Shown: positions 12,589-23,350 of the stretch, piece by piece | Position numbering within the stretch: position 1 is the first letter of the stretch | Layout: each line of letters begins with the position of its first letter | Assembly: GCA_023630585.1 (NCBI GenBank) | Contig: CM042539.1 | Coordinates: forward strand, 30,467,255 to 30,531,254 | Direction of reading: 5' to 3' | From: Cranoglanis bouderius | Lineage: Eukaryota > Chordata > Actinopteri > Siluriformes > Cranoglanididae | DNA: 64,000 bases | The notes under the pieces: generated by a model | Database searches by the model: none | Seen by the model: the letters and a program-made list of their open reading frames with translations, nothing else | What the model was told of the DNA's origin: nothing | Position numbers and translations under genes: made by a program

Positions 12589-15500
12589 AAAGATAAATGT
12601 TAGGTGTTCCAAACACGCTTCCCATTGCACCATGTTTAAGTCGCCTATTTCTGGCACCGACGCAGACAAAACGAATTGTCTCATTCTTTCTCCTAATGGA
12701 CCGGAGAGCATCTGATCTCTATCTGTATACAACAAGCGCGGCTTCCAATACGTCCCTCAGCCATCAAGCCCGTAAATATTTCTCTACAACTTACAGGGTA
12801 TCTCTCTGATTGGCGTATCATCACCCCCCCCCCCCCCCCCCGGGGTTTCTCCGCTCTACCAACACAAAGAGACGGAGCTGTGCTTTTCCTGCTTTCCCTC
12901 CAACTAGGTGATGTTTATGAGAAACGTAGGAAATACACCCGCTGTGCAAAGATGCTGTTGTTTCACAGAAGTGCGGCGGTACAGCAGCTCAGTAGTCAGT
13001 ACCGATCTATGGTTACTCCTGTTTCCAAGTTATAACTAAGGATCCAAACTCCAAAGTCTGACATAGATTTAGTAGGCCACAAATCTGGTGGAGAAACAAG
13101 GAGTAGTCGATCAGTATTCCTTTCTCTTAGAGGAAAACAATCAAAGACACTGTTACCACGCGAGTGTTGATTCCTTTATGTATCGAAGCCATTTATTCCT
13201 GTTATACGTCATCAATCTGGGAGCGAGTTTTAAAATATTTTTTTTAAAAACGTCACGCTTTTTAACCATTTATGGTTACTTGTAATGTTGTGGAAAGTCC
13301 CTTGCCAACCTCTTTTTCTCTTTTGTGAAACTATTAAGACAAATTAAAAAAAACAACAACTCATTGTTACTCAGAAAACGCAAAATCTGGAAGACTTTCC
13401 TGTGGAGGAAAACGTACTGGAGATCAGTATTATATTATGTGTTTAGATTATGTGGAGCTTCTACCCTGTTGCTATAGAAACAATAATCTATCACAACATG
13501 CACTACTGTGCTATTTTCTCTTCTTGTTAAAAAATAAATAAATATAGATTTTTAAATAAAAAAATGCATCCACACCTACCGACCAATCAGATTCGAGAAT
13601 TCAGCAGCACTGCGTTATAATACAGATGACAAACTTTTCATTGCTTTCGTTCCTAGTTCTGTTTAAAGTGAGCGAATTATGATATGCATAATTATGACAT
13701 CCTATCAAATGTTTGCCCCACTACAGGCGAGAACCACTGATGCAGCGATCGGGCAAAGTCAAGTTAATTAATTTCACCCCCAATTAATTATCGTTTTTCC
13801 ACACACCGCTCTATCTTCAGGGGTTTGTTTACCGTTTAAAACAAGCTATCTGGGAGCATGATGGACTGCGTAAGTGTTCTTGACCCAAGGGTTCAACTGG
13901 CATTGCGATGCTTTTCGCTCGCTGGGATATACAAACGCACAAACACACACACACACACACACACACGCGCCACACTCACCTCAGACAAGAAGGTCTGTGC
14001 AGATTTCTGAGCGCCAACATGTAGCAAGTATTCGTAGACGTATAAAGCCAACCTGGGAAGCAAAATACAAGAGAATAACTGCTTAGTTTATATACATATA
14101 TGTAATCCTTGTACCAATAAACCTTAAAACAATTAACAAAGGTTTTACATTCAAGATGGCTATGAAGGTTCCATAATTAAAAATTTTTTAAAAAAACAAT
14201 ACTTTGGATTAGTTCATTAACAATTAACCAACAAAGCAAAATTTCAGGCTGAAGCAGAAGTCACGTGAGCCATTCATCAGAAGAAACAAATACACTTGCA
14301 TGATGCGATGGTGCAAAGGATGGAAAGACCTCATGTTAACGGGGTGGACGTGCTAGCTAAAACACGTTAACTAGCTTGGCCAGGTAAAAGGACGCTCCAG
14401 TGAGCTAACAAGAGCCAAATGCTTTATTTTGCTGCGGCTTTTTTCGCAATTTGGGGGAAAAACTACTTAAATTGAGGAATTTGCGGTTGCACGAAGTTGC
14501 ACGAAGTTCCACGCACGTGACTCGAAGAGGGCTTTGGCTGAATACGCGTTGTTATGACATCACACAAAGCGTCTTGGCCCAAATCCGCGCAGAATCTGTG
14601 GTCATTTCGAAAAACTGCAAGCTCCTCCGAACGTTGCGGCGTTTGCTTGATTTTGCGATCATTTTCACAAAATCGCTAAATCCCGGAGGGACCGAGTAAT
14701 GATGCACGGTAAGTGCGTAGATGATTATAAACCTCATTTAACAACATTTCTAACGCGCCAACATTTCATTGGAGACAGAAAGTCGCTGGCCAACGGTTCG
14801 GCTACGAGACGTCATGTTCGGTCCTCGCATCGCAAGTAAAAGTTATTACTTAAGTCCGGCTAGTGTTCTTATTCTCTCTTGACGCGTTTAAGCAAGAACG
14901 TCATATTACCGAGTTGCACTCGATTTATTTTTGAAAAGATAGTCGGTCATCCGTTCACGTTGAGTTCTACTGTTAAACAGATCTCGTCGTCCGATGGGTG
15001 TAGCGGAGTACGAGGTAAGATTCGGAACGAGATGCTCACGCCGTAGTGAAAGTCAGCAAGGAGTGTTTTTTGTTGTCTTTGGTTGTTGAGTCATTCAGGC
15101 AACTACAAATAAAAAAAAATTAAAAAACAAATAGCCCAGACACGAAATCTGCTTGACCGGGGTAACTGACTTGTCCACCTCAGTGCAAGACATATACACG
15201 GGGACAATGAATTATCCACAGTGCCAGGATACGGTTACAAACTGCAAGGTTACTACGACTTTTATGTTACGAAGGAAGCATTAAAAACCTGAACAGGTCC
15301 TATTTAAACCTTTGCCCAATGCCCAACGAGTTCGTTTTTGTCCTGGTTTTCTCCCATCCATTGATTCCATCATTTGTCCATCCATGCTGGCAATTAACCA
15401 GCTACCAGAGTGCCACGGCTAAAGCTTTCTTCCATCCTCTCTGCTTCCGTATACCCACAAAGAAAATAGCCCCGGCTCTCTTGACCAAATTGCTGGGTTG

Positions 15501-18500
15501 TTTGTGTGTTTGTTTTTTTGCTTTATATTTTTGGAGGAACACTGCTTTTCGTCTGCCTGTTCACAGTCGACCAAGGAGGAAACTCTGCGGGAGGGCGCAG
15601 CTCTGTGTCCGAGGTCCTCTTACTGCGTTTAGAAAAGTCTGAATAGGTCTTTGCGAGGATCACTAAGGGCATCCGAGTCTACAGACATAGTCGTGAATGG
15701 TGCCCAGCAAGCTTGTCAAACGGTTCAAGGTCACGTTCAATTAAAGAATGAAAAATGTTCATGACCTGAAGCAATGACCATTACTACTTTAAACTACACT
15801 TTGTCTGTTTAAAAATGTACTGTTAGAAATTCTAAAGAAAATATGCTGATGGTTTTTCGATTGTTTGGTGTTTTTTTTTTTTTTTGTGGTGATGACCCCC
15901 CATGATCATGGTATGCCATAAACAACTAGGAAGAATCCTCTAATCAGCCTGGTCACTGACTACGTGATAAACCAGAAGACAACAGACAGGAAGGAGACTT
16001 ACACATACACACAAGCTTAGCAAAGGCGCGAGAGAGTGAGCAGAATGGCAAACGTCTCCTGCTGAGAGATGTGGGAAAGGGGGGAAACTCAACGACAGCC
16101 ATAAACACAAGGATGAGGGTTTCAAACAAAAACCCCTTTCTAAAAACTTCTGTTGTTAGTGAGTGGTTATTGCAGTTGGAGGAAGTTTCGTTTTAAAGGC
16201 CACTGTGTGATGAATGCACAAAGTCTGACTAGAACGTGGATTAAAAAGACTCCAGGTAACCTCAGTCGCATATATGCAGCCTAGAGAAGCAAAGATATGG
16301 ACTAAATTGTTGGACTACACCATTATATTGACATGTAGAACACAGCAGCAGAAGACCACATTAGGATCCACTCTCATTAGCAAAGAACAGGAATCTGAGG
16401 CTACAGTGGAGAGTGGCTTCACCAAAACTGGAAAACCACTGCCTTGTTCAATTTGAACTGTCCAATTTTGGCGAGTCTGTACCCACTTCAGCCTCTGATT
16501 CATCTTCTTGGCTGACAGGAATAGAACCCGATGTGGTCTTCTACTGTTAAAGCCCATCCACCCTTCAGGTTCGACATGTTGTGTGCTCTGAGCTGCTTTT
16601 TCTGCTCACCACAGTTGTAAAGAGTGGTTGTGTGTGTTACCATAGGCCTTCCTGTCAGCTCAACCCAGTCTGGCAATTCTCCTCTGACCTCTCTCCTCAA
16701 CAAGGTGTCTCCACCCACCTGGCACCAACAACTACGCCACAACCACATTCAAAGTCACTGACATCACGTTTCTCCCCACTCTGATGTTTGATGTGAATAT
16801 TAACTGAAGCTCTTGACCTGTATCTGCATGATTTTATGCATTACACTGCTGCCACAAAATTGGCTGATTGGATAGCTGCATGCTGGTTTGGGCAAAAGAT
16901 GTGACTGGGCAGAAGACTGCACGAGAGAATCTGAGATGTATAGTATACATTAGTAAATGGTTATTGCAATAATCCTGCAATGAGAAATGTGCATCAGGCT
17001 GGGAACCAATGCCCATCCACTCAAGCCCCCCAAAAAAGTCATGGGTGCAAGACGTTTTTACTCAGAAATTAAGCAATATAAAAGATATGATAGAGTCCAT
17101 ATTTGACGTGACTATATGACTAATACATCATAGCACATTTCTTTTTGTTTTATTATTGTCTCACACTTCCAATGTTCTCACAGTTTAAAAACATTCACCT
17201 GAATTGAAGTTGAAATTGAGCTGGCTTTTGGTCAGGCAATATTTTTTAATTCACCATTGAACAATTTAAGATTTCGCTACTTTTCCTGTAGCATAATTTG
17301 GAGACGACTTACAGGTTCAAGCCTGAATTCCAGGCCTACTGAAACTGTGTGGCTTAAACCATTGATTTTCAAGAGAGGGAGGAGTGATAAAAATTTAACT
17401 GCTAGGACTTCCATATGTGTGGATGTGGGAGGGATGGGGGGTGGTAGCTTAGCTGTGAGATGGGAATAGAGACAGATCCAGAATAAGAAGGTGCTGGACC
17501 GAAGTCAGTTATCTGGTTGAGACTTGGTCCCTGTTTTAACCACCAAATGTAACTGTAGTTAAAAAATAAATAAATAAGAAAAGAAAAGATACCATTTTCA
17601 TGGAAAGCTACAATTTCTTTTTTCCATAATAAAATCAAAAATCAAGCATCTACACAATGGCACCAGAATGCTGTTAAGAGGAATGTTGAAAAAGAACCAC
17701 CTTGAGAACACAATTTTGAAACACCTGTGTCTTGAAACACATTCATATACCAAATAATAATAATAATAATAATCACAGAATCCCTCCTCTATTCAAATTC
17801 CAATATTCAAACCAAACTAACCCTATTCAAATCTATTCCAAGAGGAAAAAAAGCACTCTCGGTCTGCGCTCAGCTCCTCCTCCAATTCAAATGGCCGCAT
17901 CCCGATGGTAGAGTATGCAAATCTGAAAGAGCGCGGTATTCTCAAGAGGTGAAGAAGCGGCAACGATGACGAGGAATTCTTGCTGACACAAAACTTGGCT
18001 TTCTTGCTTCTCGAAAAACCTGAATAGAGGCTTGCTCGAGGGAATGCTTGGGGGGACAAATCCATCACAACTCCTCATTGCCTCCCTTCTTCCCTCCCTC
18101 CCGCTTTGCCGCCTTAGTGCCTTTGCCCCAGAGAGCCATGCCAGGCTGAATGTAGAGGGCTGACTGTAGCGCTGATTGGGACTTGCAGGTCTAACAGGCT
18201 TGGAGCTCAAGGGTTCATTCTAAGAAAGATGGTACAGGAGGGAGTGACGGGACATTAGACTCCCTATTAAGTGAGAGAAAGTGCTACAAGATGGTACAGC
18301 AAGGAGTGACAGGACGCGAGACTCCCTATTAGCCCCTGTTGGAGAACGGCTTCACCGGGACACCTTGTTTCTCTGTGGGGAGTCTTGTACACAAGGGGAA
18401 GATTAAACACAGGTCAGGATGCTTGGCTTGCAACGTAATGCCAGGTGCAGCAGTCGCAAACCGGTGTTCCCTTTTCTTTTTCTTTTTTTTAAAACCCCCA

Positions 18501-21500
18501 GCCTGATGCTTACAAAGTGGGATCACAAAGCAGATACAGATGAACGATCTTTCATTTATGATTTCGAATTTGAATGCATTAAAACAAATCGGAGAACGTC
18601 TGGGATGCCAGAGTCCTGCGGCATAACTGCACTAATCAACGTGGTGTACGTACCGAGACGGGGACACCATGCTGATTCCTCAACGTCAAAAAAAAAAAAA
18701 AAGGCCTACATTCTCTGAGCACACCTGACACGTCGCCCGAGGCCCTTGAACAAAAGGCAGTCTTAAAACATGGATGAAGCCTGGCTGCATGTAAGAGCCC
18801 TTCAAAGGGACGGTTAGGAAAATCGTGTTTCCAACCCTCCCGTCAATAATTCAGCAAGGACGCATGGATAAGAGAGCATCCCTGATCAGCAGTTCTCACC
18901 CCTGGTCCTGGGGTACCTCTGCTCACATTACTTCATGTACCTGATCCAATTAATCAGCTAATGGGGACAACTTTGGCTGTTTTCTGAGCAAGGAAAATAG
19001 TCAAATGTACAAGGCTTGGGAATACTATTGTGATATCTGGGCTTGTCGAGCACAAGACACATATTATTATCCCATTTTTGGTTTTTATCTACAAGCCATG
19101 TTTACAGTTTAACAAAAGATTTTTGGACACCTCATTAGAAAACTCTGGTTCCCAATTAAGCCACAAAATTTTTACCCCATGATGGCAAACCAAGACTCTC
19201 AGCAGTGACCGTAGACGACTATCTGCATTTGACAACAACCAACCAAATTCTGCTTCCTCTCAGCAAGAGAAACATTACGGCAAAGGATTAGAGCATGTAA
19301 GCCGCATCACTGTTGCTGGATGCAAATAACAACACTCAGTTAAAACCAATCTTCAGCTAATTCAATATGGCTGCGTGGCTGACCGGGCGTCATGCTCGTT
19401 CGCAATTAGCAAGCAAACTTGTGAGCTAAAGAACCAGTATCCTGGCTGTATGCCAGTCTACTGAGAAAACTGATATGGCAAGGAGTGCTCGGAGATTGTA
19501 ATCGTTAGACGGGCTGCGTTTTTAACGTCCTGGCTATCTCTACTGCGTGGATACGTTCCTAAATGCGCCCGTAAAACAGTCCGGACGTGAGATCTGCACA
19601 AGTGAGATCTGCAAAGTAAGACATTTTGTACATCTTATCATGTAACCTTGCTGTGGTGTAACAATTTACTCGTTACAGACATGACATCACCTGAACCTTT
19701 GGAGATTGTTTTAGAGTAGTTCTTGGCTTAGATTACCGAGCAAATTCTAAACTTATTGACGAAACAATCCCAGAGAAATGACATGGTTTTGGAATTACCG
19801 TCTTGTTTAAAACAATGCTAACACGCAACTATTTTTGTCACCGTTGGTGGTGGCAATACAGGTCAATTTAAAACGACACGAATGGCCAATCATTAATTCC
19901 AGCCACCAGCGACATCGTGCTACACGACTCTAACTCCCGGCCACCTCTCAAAGATGACTCTCTGGATACATCTTCAAAATGTTCCAAAGATGGTGGGAAG
20001 ATCTGAAACCCTGTGGCATGTATCCTCAGCTAAGACAATTATTTGCGGTTTGGTTCGTAAAATAATTCAAACCCAATGAGCCTCAATGCTCATGCTGGAT
20101 ACAACTGGATAACTTCGTAAACTGTTCGTAGGAGCTTTTACACAAGAAATGTGGTATACGTGAAAATAAATTGGAAAAACATTCATATCCTATGAGAACT
20201 CCTGAGTTTGTGCAAATTTACATACAAGACGACTCACTAACGTGAACCCTGACTGATCGTATGAAAATGGAATAAAATTGTATAACTGGCAACAAGTTAC
20301 CTCTCATCTTTAAATAGGGATTTCGCCGTTAAGTTTAAACATGATACAGTCGCTTAAGTATTTCAGTAACACGTTTGAATTTAATGAAATTTTAATATGG
20401 AACGAGAGTTTTACTAATGACCAAAGCAACTAAATAAATTATGACAAATAACCAAAACTAGCCATTCGATGAAAACAAAAGTAATAGCACCCTACAAGAC
20501 GAGTTAGTGCGTGTCTATTGTAGCAGACGTGGTGCACTAGAGGAGTTGCACTACTGGAAGATTTACTCTTCCAACATTTAGTAGCCATCTTGTTTTTAGC
20601 TCTCTTTGAGCTTTGCCTTTTAGGGAGTTTTTGTGGGCAGGGCTACAAGTAAATCAGCTATGCCATGAACTTGCTTGACATTTATGAAAAAGATCAGCAT
20701 TGGTGAAACTTTTTGTAAATCCGACAGTCCATTCGGTTTTGGCCTACGAAAGCATTTACCCAAAGGTTAAGAAATTATCGTGATACGGTATTTGTAAATA
20801 GCGGCACCTGCCACAGTTCTAGCGGATTAAACCAGTCAGGGCGACTCGCCAGCCCAGCTTAGGGAGTGGAGGCAGTGGTAACACTATCAGTAAAGCAAGA
20901 GATTGTGTAAACAATTGAAGCTGAGACTCCAGCACACACACACACAGCAGGGCAAAGTGAACGCAGTCTCAGAGAGCGTACGCTCTCAAAGACTTCTGGG
21001 AAACAAGGAACTTCTTGAAAAGTTGAAATGTGCACAGCCTGTGACATTCGCACCGCACTGGACAGACAAGTCAAGCACTGAACGTTATAGCAATGTTTGA
21101 AGATCATAACTTGGAGATTAGCTCTAAGGAGTGGACACAAACAAAGCAAGCCTGTGCCCCCAGCTACTACCCCATCCCACCCCCCACAAAAAAAAGGTTT
21201 CTGGAGCCATGTTCAAATTCACTAGTGCCTACACTTTGCACTTGCACTGTGATCTGACCCCTATGGCAGCCTTAATTAAATGCACCAGTGATGTTCTCTG
21301 AATGTAAATGTCACCATCATATCATGACATGATCACAGGACCAGGAAACCCAACAACCTGTGTGTGTGTGTGTGTTGCTACCTTTTATTAAAACATGCAC
21401 ACTGCACTGTGTGTGTGTGTGTGCATGTACGCATGCATGTATGGACACAGTGTTAATGCCCAGTCCCTAAACTAGTTGTTGAAGTTCTATGCTTGAGGTA

Positions 21501-22282
21501 TTGCACTTATGCATGAAAGGCAAAAAAAAAAAAAAAGTCCATAACACGAACCACGAATCCGCTGTTAACATAAAGACTTTGCAAACTTTTGCAACTGCAA
21601 AAACAGTATAAACTGATAAAAGTGCATTAACAGAGTAATGCAAAACTGATCAGGTGACGTTGCAACACGCATATGTATGATAAGTTGCATGCTAATTTGC
21701 ATGCACGCGCCTTTTAAATGTTATTAAACGTTGCACCACGGATCCGTTCCCCGTGCACGGAGACAATGTCGACTAGATGCAGAAATTGCACGCGGGTCTG
21801 TGTAGGATTTTTTTTAAAATTATTATTATTTTCTTTGTTGTTGTTTTTTTTAATTGCAAAATGTCTGCCCATAAGCGCTACGTTAACTTAAAATAAGCGC
21901 GCGAGACGCGTCGCGAGAAGCTCACGAGCTGTAAACAACGATAATTTTTTTTTTTTTTTTTTTTTAAAAGTCTTTTCGGGGCAGCGCGTGACCGTTTAAA
22001 CGAAGAAGAGAAAAAGAAAGACAAGGGAAAAAAAAAAAAACACACACTCGACCGAAATCACAAACTATAAAAGAAGGAGAGAGTGACCAAAAACACAACT
22101 AAACACCGAAGTTTGAACAAGTTTGTAAACTAGTTTTCTGGCTGCGCTCGTGCAGGTAAGTTAGCTTAACGCTTAACGTTAACGGCAGGTTTGGTTTCCG
22201 TGACAACGCACAAATTTTGAACTTACTTCTCTCGCGCTTGGCTATCGGACGGCACCACGGCTCCTTTCCCTTTGGCGTACAT
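9107..22282 (-). CDS. ssbp4: SSBP-family LDB1 co-factor gene, 5' part (four coding exons; 3' end outside window)
   Basis: Coding exons 22282-22227, 14052-13980, 12538-12477 and 9191-9107 join in frame (phases 2, 0, 2, 0) to 92 residues: MYAKGKGAVVPSDSQAREK, then the LisH segment (LALYVYEYLLHVGAQKSAQ, residues 20-38) and the remaining head through [18 protein letters not shown] to AKAFHDY. All six junctions have GT or AG at the expected place. SSBP proteins tetramerise through the LisH/LUFS head, bind and stabilise LDB1 in LIM-homeodomain/LMO complexes in the nucleus, and take part in the Wnt enhanceosome with Pygo and BCL9. The Pro/Gly-rich tail that follows AFHDY was searched for on the minus strand of 1-9100 and not seen, so it should lie beyond the left edge. 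Assignment to ssbp4 rather than ssbp2 or ssbp3 rests on the MYAKG start, APDRRE (Asp rather than Glu) and linkage to a keap1 gene. Family is near certain; paralog is likely. Confidence 0.9.
9192..12476 (-). other. ssbp4: ssbp4 intron 3
   Basis: Non-coding. Contains an A-run at 10018-10047, homopolymer G and C tracts near 11948-12066, a perfect CRE octamer TGACGTCA at 10633-10640, and a relatively GC-rich unique block at about 10720-10900. Confidence 0.75.
12477..12538 (-). CDS. ssbp4: ssbp4 coding exon 3
   Basis: Encodes [20 protein letters not shown] plus two bases of the next Cys codon, identical to the SSBP family core. The acceptor is TTGTTTCAG, and the place of the usual pyrimidine tract is taken by a run of about 19 UG dinucleotides. 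The donor is TG|GTACGT at 12476. Confidence 0.95.
12547..12585 (+). repeat. (AC)n microsatellite at the ssbp4 exon 3 acceptor
   Basis: About 19 AC units; in the ssbp4 transcript this is (UG)n directly upstream of UUGUUUCAG. Confidence 0.95.
13938..13967 (+). repeat. (AC)n microsatellite at the ssbp4 exon 2 donor
   Basis: About 14 AC units (with a CG interruption); in the transcript it is (UG)n starting about 10 nt after the GUGAGU donor. Confidence 0.95.
13980..14052 (-). CDS. ssbp4: ssbp4 coding exon 2 (LisH motif)
   Basis: Acceptor CCCAG is followed by G, completing the Lys codon, then LALYVYEYLLHVGAQKSAQ and TFLSE, which is the LisH dimerisation helix pair. The donor is GAG|GTGAGT at 13979. 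Ten bases into the intron a (GT)n run begins (13938-13967 read on the minus strand), so the donor is directly followed by UG repeats in the pre-mRNA. Confidence 0.95.
14451..14705 (+). repeat. dispersed repeat copy (CpG-containing)
   Basis: 'gaagagggctttggctgaatacgcgttgttatgacatcac', 'gtcttggcccaaatccgcgcagaatctgtgg' and 'aaatcgctaaatcccggagggac' are shared in order with 45220-45370. No coding signal. Confidence 0.6.
16320..16870. mobile_element. inverted pair of Tc1-family segments (palindrome) in ssbp4 intron 1
   Basis: The plus strand at 16338-16445 carries 'cagcagaagaccacattagga' and 'gaggctacagtgg'. The minus strand from 16557 leftwards carries the same region (MGFNSRRPHRVLF, NQRLKWVQTRQNWTV) and continues leftwards in family order through 16600-16870. 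The two arms meet at about 16445 with almost no spacer. The segments match the start-to-middle part of the Tc1-family DNA also seen at 29.7 and 53.0 kb. Confidence 0.7.
18223..18345 (+). repeat. local tandem duplication, period about 62 bp
   Basis: 'gatggtacaggagggagtgacgggacattagactccctatta' is followed by 'gatggtacagcaaggagtgacaggacgcgagactccctatta'. Two diverged copies lie in ssbp4 intron 1. Confidence 0.7.
22227..22282 (-). CDS. ssbp4: ssbp4 coding exon 1
   Basis: The ATG at 22282 has A at -3 and opens MYAKGKGAVVPSDSQARE, the conserved SSBP N terminus. The exon ends with two bases of the Lys codon before the donor GTAAGT at 22226. The same frame stays open upstream through the poly-A tract at 22405-22441, but without an ATG: the frame's first possible start near 22462 is GTG. 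The conserved MYAKG start is therefore preferred. Confidence 0.93.
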
Positions 22283-22403
22283 GTTGGACTCCGTTTTTGA
22301 AAGATTTTTAAGCCCGTACTCGACGCCTGTCAAAGAAAGCGGCCAGGAAAAGGCTCCATCTCCATAGCTACCCAGGGTAGTGTGTGGTTTTCTTCCTCCT
22401 CCT

Positions 22404-22445
<42 letters not shown>

Positions 22446-22640
22446 TCTCCAACATCGGCCACAAATCAGGCACAGTTTCTACCGGGGGGGACTTGAAACA
22501 GTCCGCCGCGAGAGCTTTTTTTTTTTTTTTCAATCGCTGTTCCGGGAGTTTACTCGTCCTCCCCCTGCTGTGGAGAAAGGGGGGGTTTCTTAAAGGGGAA
22601 CGCACACCAAAAATTACCTGACACACGCCACAACTTTTTC
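22283..22640 (-). promoter_or_regulatory. ssbp4: ssbp4 5' leader / promoter region with A37 tract and short uORFs
   Basis: This is the sequence just upstream of the ssbp4 ATG in gene orientation. It contains a 37-base A tract (T run on the plus strand, 22405-22441) and two short ATG-initiated frames that end before the main ATG: one of 11 codons at 22365-22330 and one of 4 codons at 22455-22441. The CpG-rich zone flanks exon 1 on the intron side. The TSS cannot be placed, so how much of this is transcribed is unknown. Confidence 0.4.
22405..22441 (+). repeat. T37 homopolymer in the ssbp4 leader/promoter region
   Basis: An uninterrupted T run (A run in ssbp4 sense) about 125 bp upstream of the ssbp4 ATG. 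Confidence 0.95.
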
Positions 22641-22669
22641 AACTCATTCCGTCATAATTCTTTGTTGGC

Positions 22670-23350
22670 CAAAGAGGACGGTTTGGTTGATTTGAAAGGG
22701 TGCTTTCACATGTGCGTCATTTAGTCCGTTTGAATCAAATCCTGGTTCGTTTCCCCCCTTCCCCCAAGTGAGAACTCAGCAATCATCACACCGGTGTGCG
22801 AACCAAAACAACCGGTCGGAGAGCGAGCGCCTGAGCGAGGTGGTCTCATTCCGGGTTGCAGATGACCCCTACCCTGGTTCGAACGAGAAAGCGATTCGAC
22901 TCTGAATCAACCCAAACAAACAGGCCTTTGTATTTTGGGTTCCGGGTGGCAGAATCATGAGGCGCAAACTGAGCCAAAGGACAAAATGAAATGACATGTG
23001 TTCTGGAAATTTGGACCGACTTACAAAAAAAAAAAAATACAAATTTTACTAATTTATTTACCACAGACTCCGTGTTCTCACATTTGCCAAAGGGCTCTTG
23101 AAACAATCCAACCAAATGTTGTGTATTTTGGGTTGCATCCAGTGTTTTCTTGTACACGTGAGCTGCTAAACTGATCCAAAGGACAGAGCTTTAGTGCTAC
23201 AGAAATGCCATGTGTTCTGGAGATTTGGACCGACCAACAAAAAGAACACACAAACTGTTTTAAACGAGTTATTTATGTAATTACCTACTCATTTATTTAG
23301 TGCCGACTCTGTGTTCTCTGTGCTCAGATGATTTTTTTGTGAGTTTGAAA
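22670..23350. repeat. MITE-like dispersed repeat upstream of ssbp4
   Basis: Opens with 'gggtgctttcacatgtgcgtcatttagtccgtttgaatcaaa', shared in order with DNA at about 54705-55330. It includes a second shared block (agaaagcgattcgactctgaatca against agaaagtgattcgatcctgaatcg) and internal repetition of 'atgccatgtgttctggaaatttggaccgac' at about 22995 and 23205. No coding capacity. Confidence 0.6.

Larger units (their letters stand above)
12539..13979 (-). other. ssbp4: ssbp4 intron 2, bounded by UG repeats
   Basis: A 1.44-kb intron. In transcript sense, UG repeats lie just after its 5' splice site (13938-13967) and just before its 3' splice site (12547-12585). It also has an 18-base C run on the plus strand at about 12825-12842. 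Confidence 0.85.
14053..22226 (-). other. ssbp4: ssbp4 intron 1
   Basis: An 8.2-kb non-coding stretch. It includes a MITE-like repeat at 14451-14705, an inverted pair of Tc1-derived segments at about 16.3-16.87 kb, an approximately 62-bp local duplication at 18223-18340, and CpG-rich DNA from about 21.7 kb towards exon 1 (several CGCG tetramers at 21899-21915). No exon or RNA gene was seen. Confidence 0.75.
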
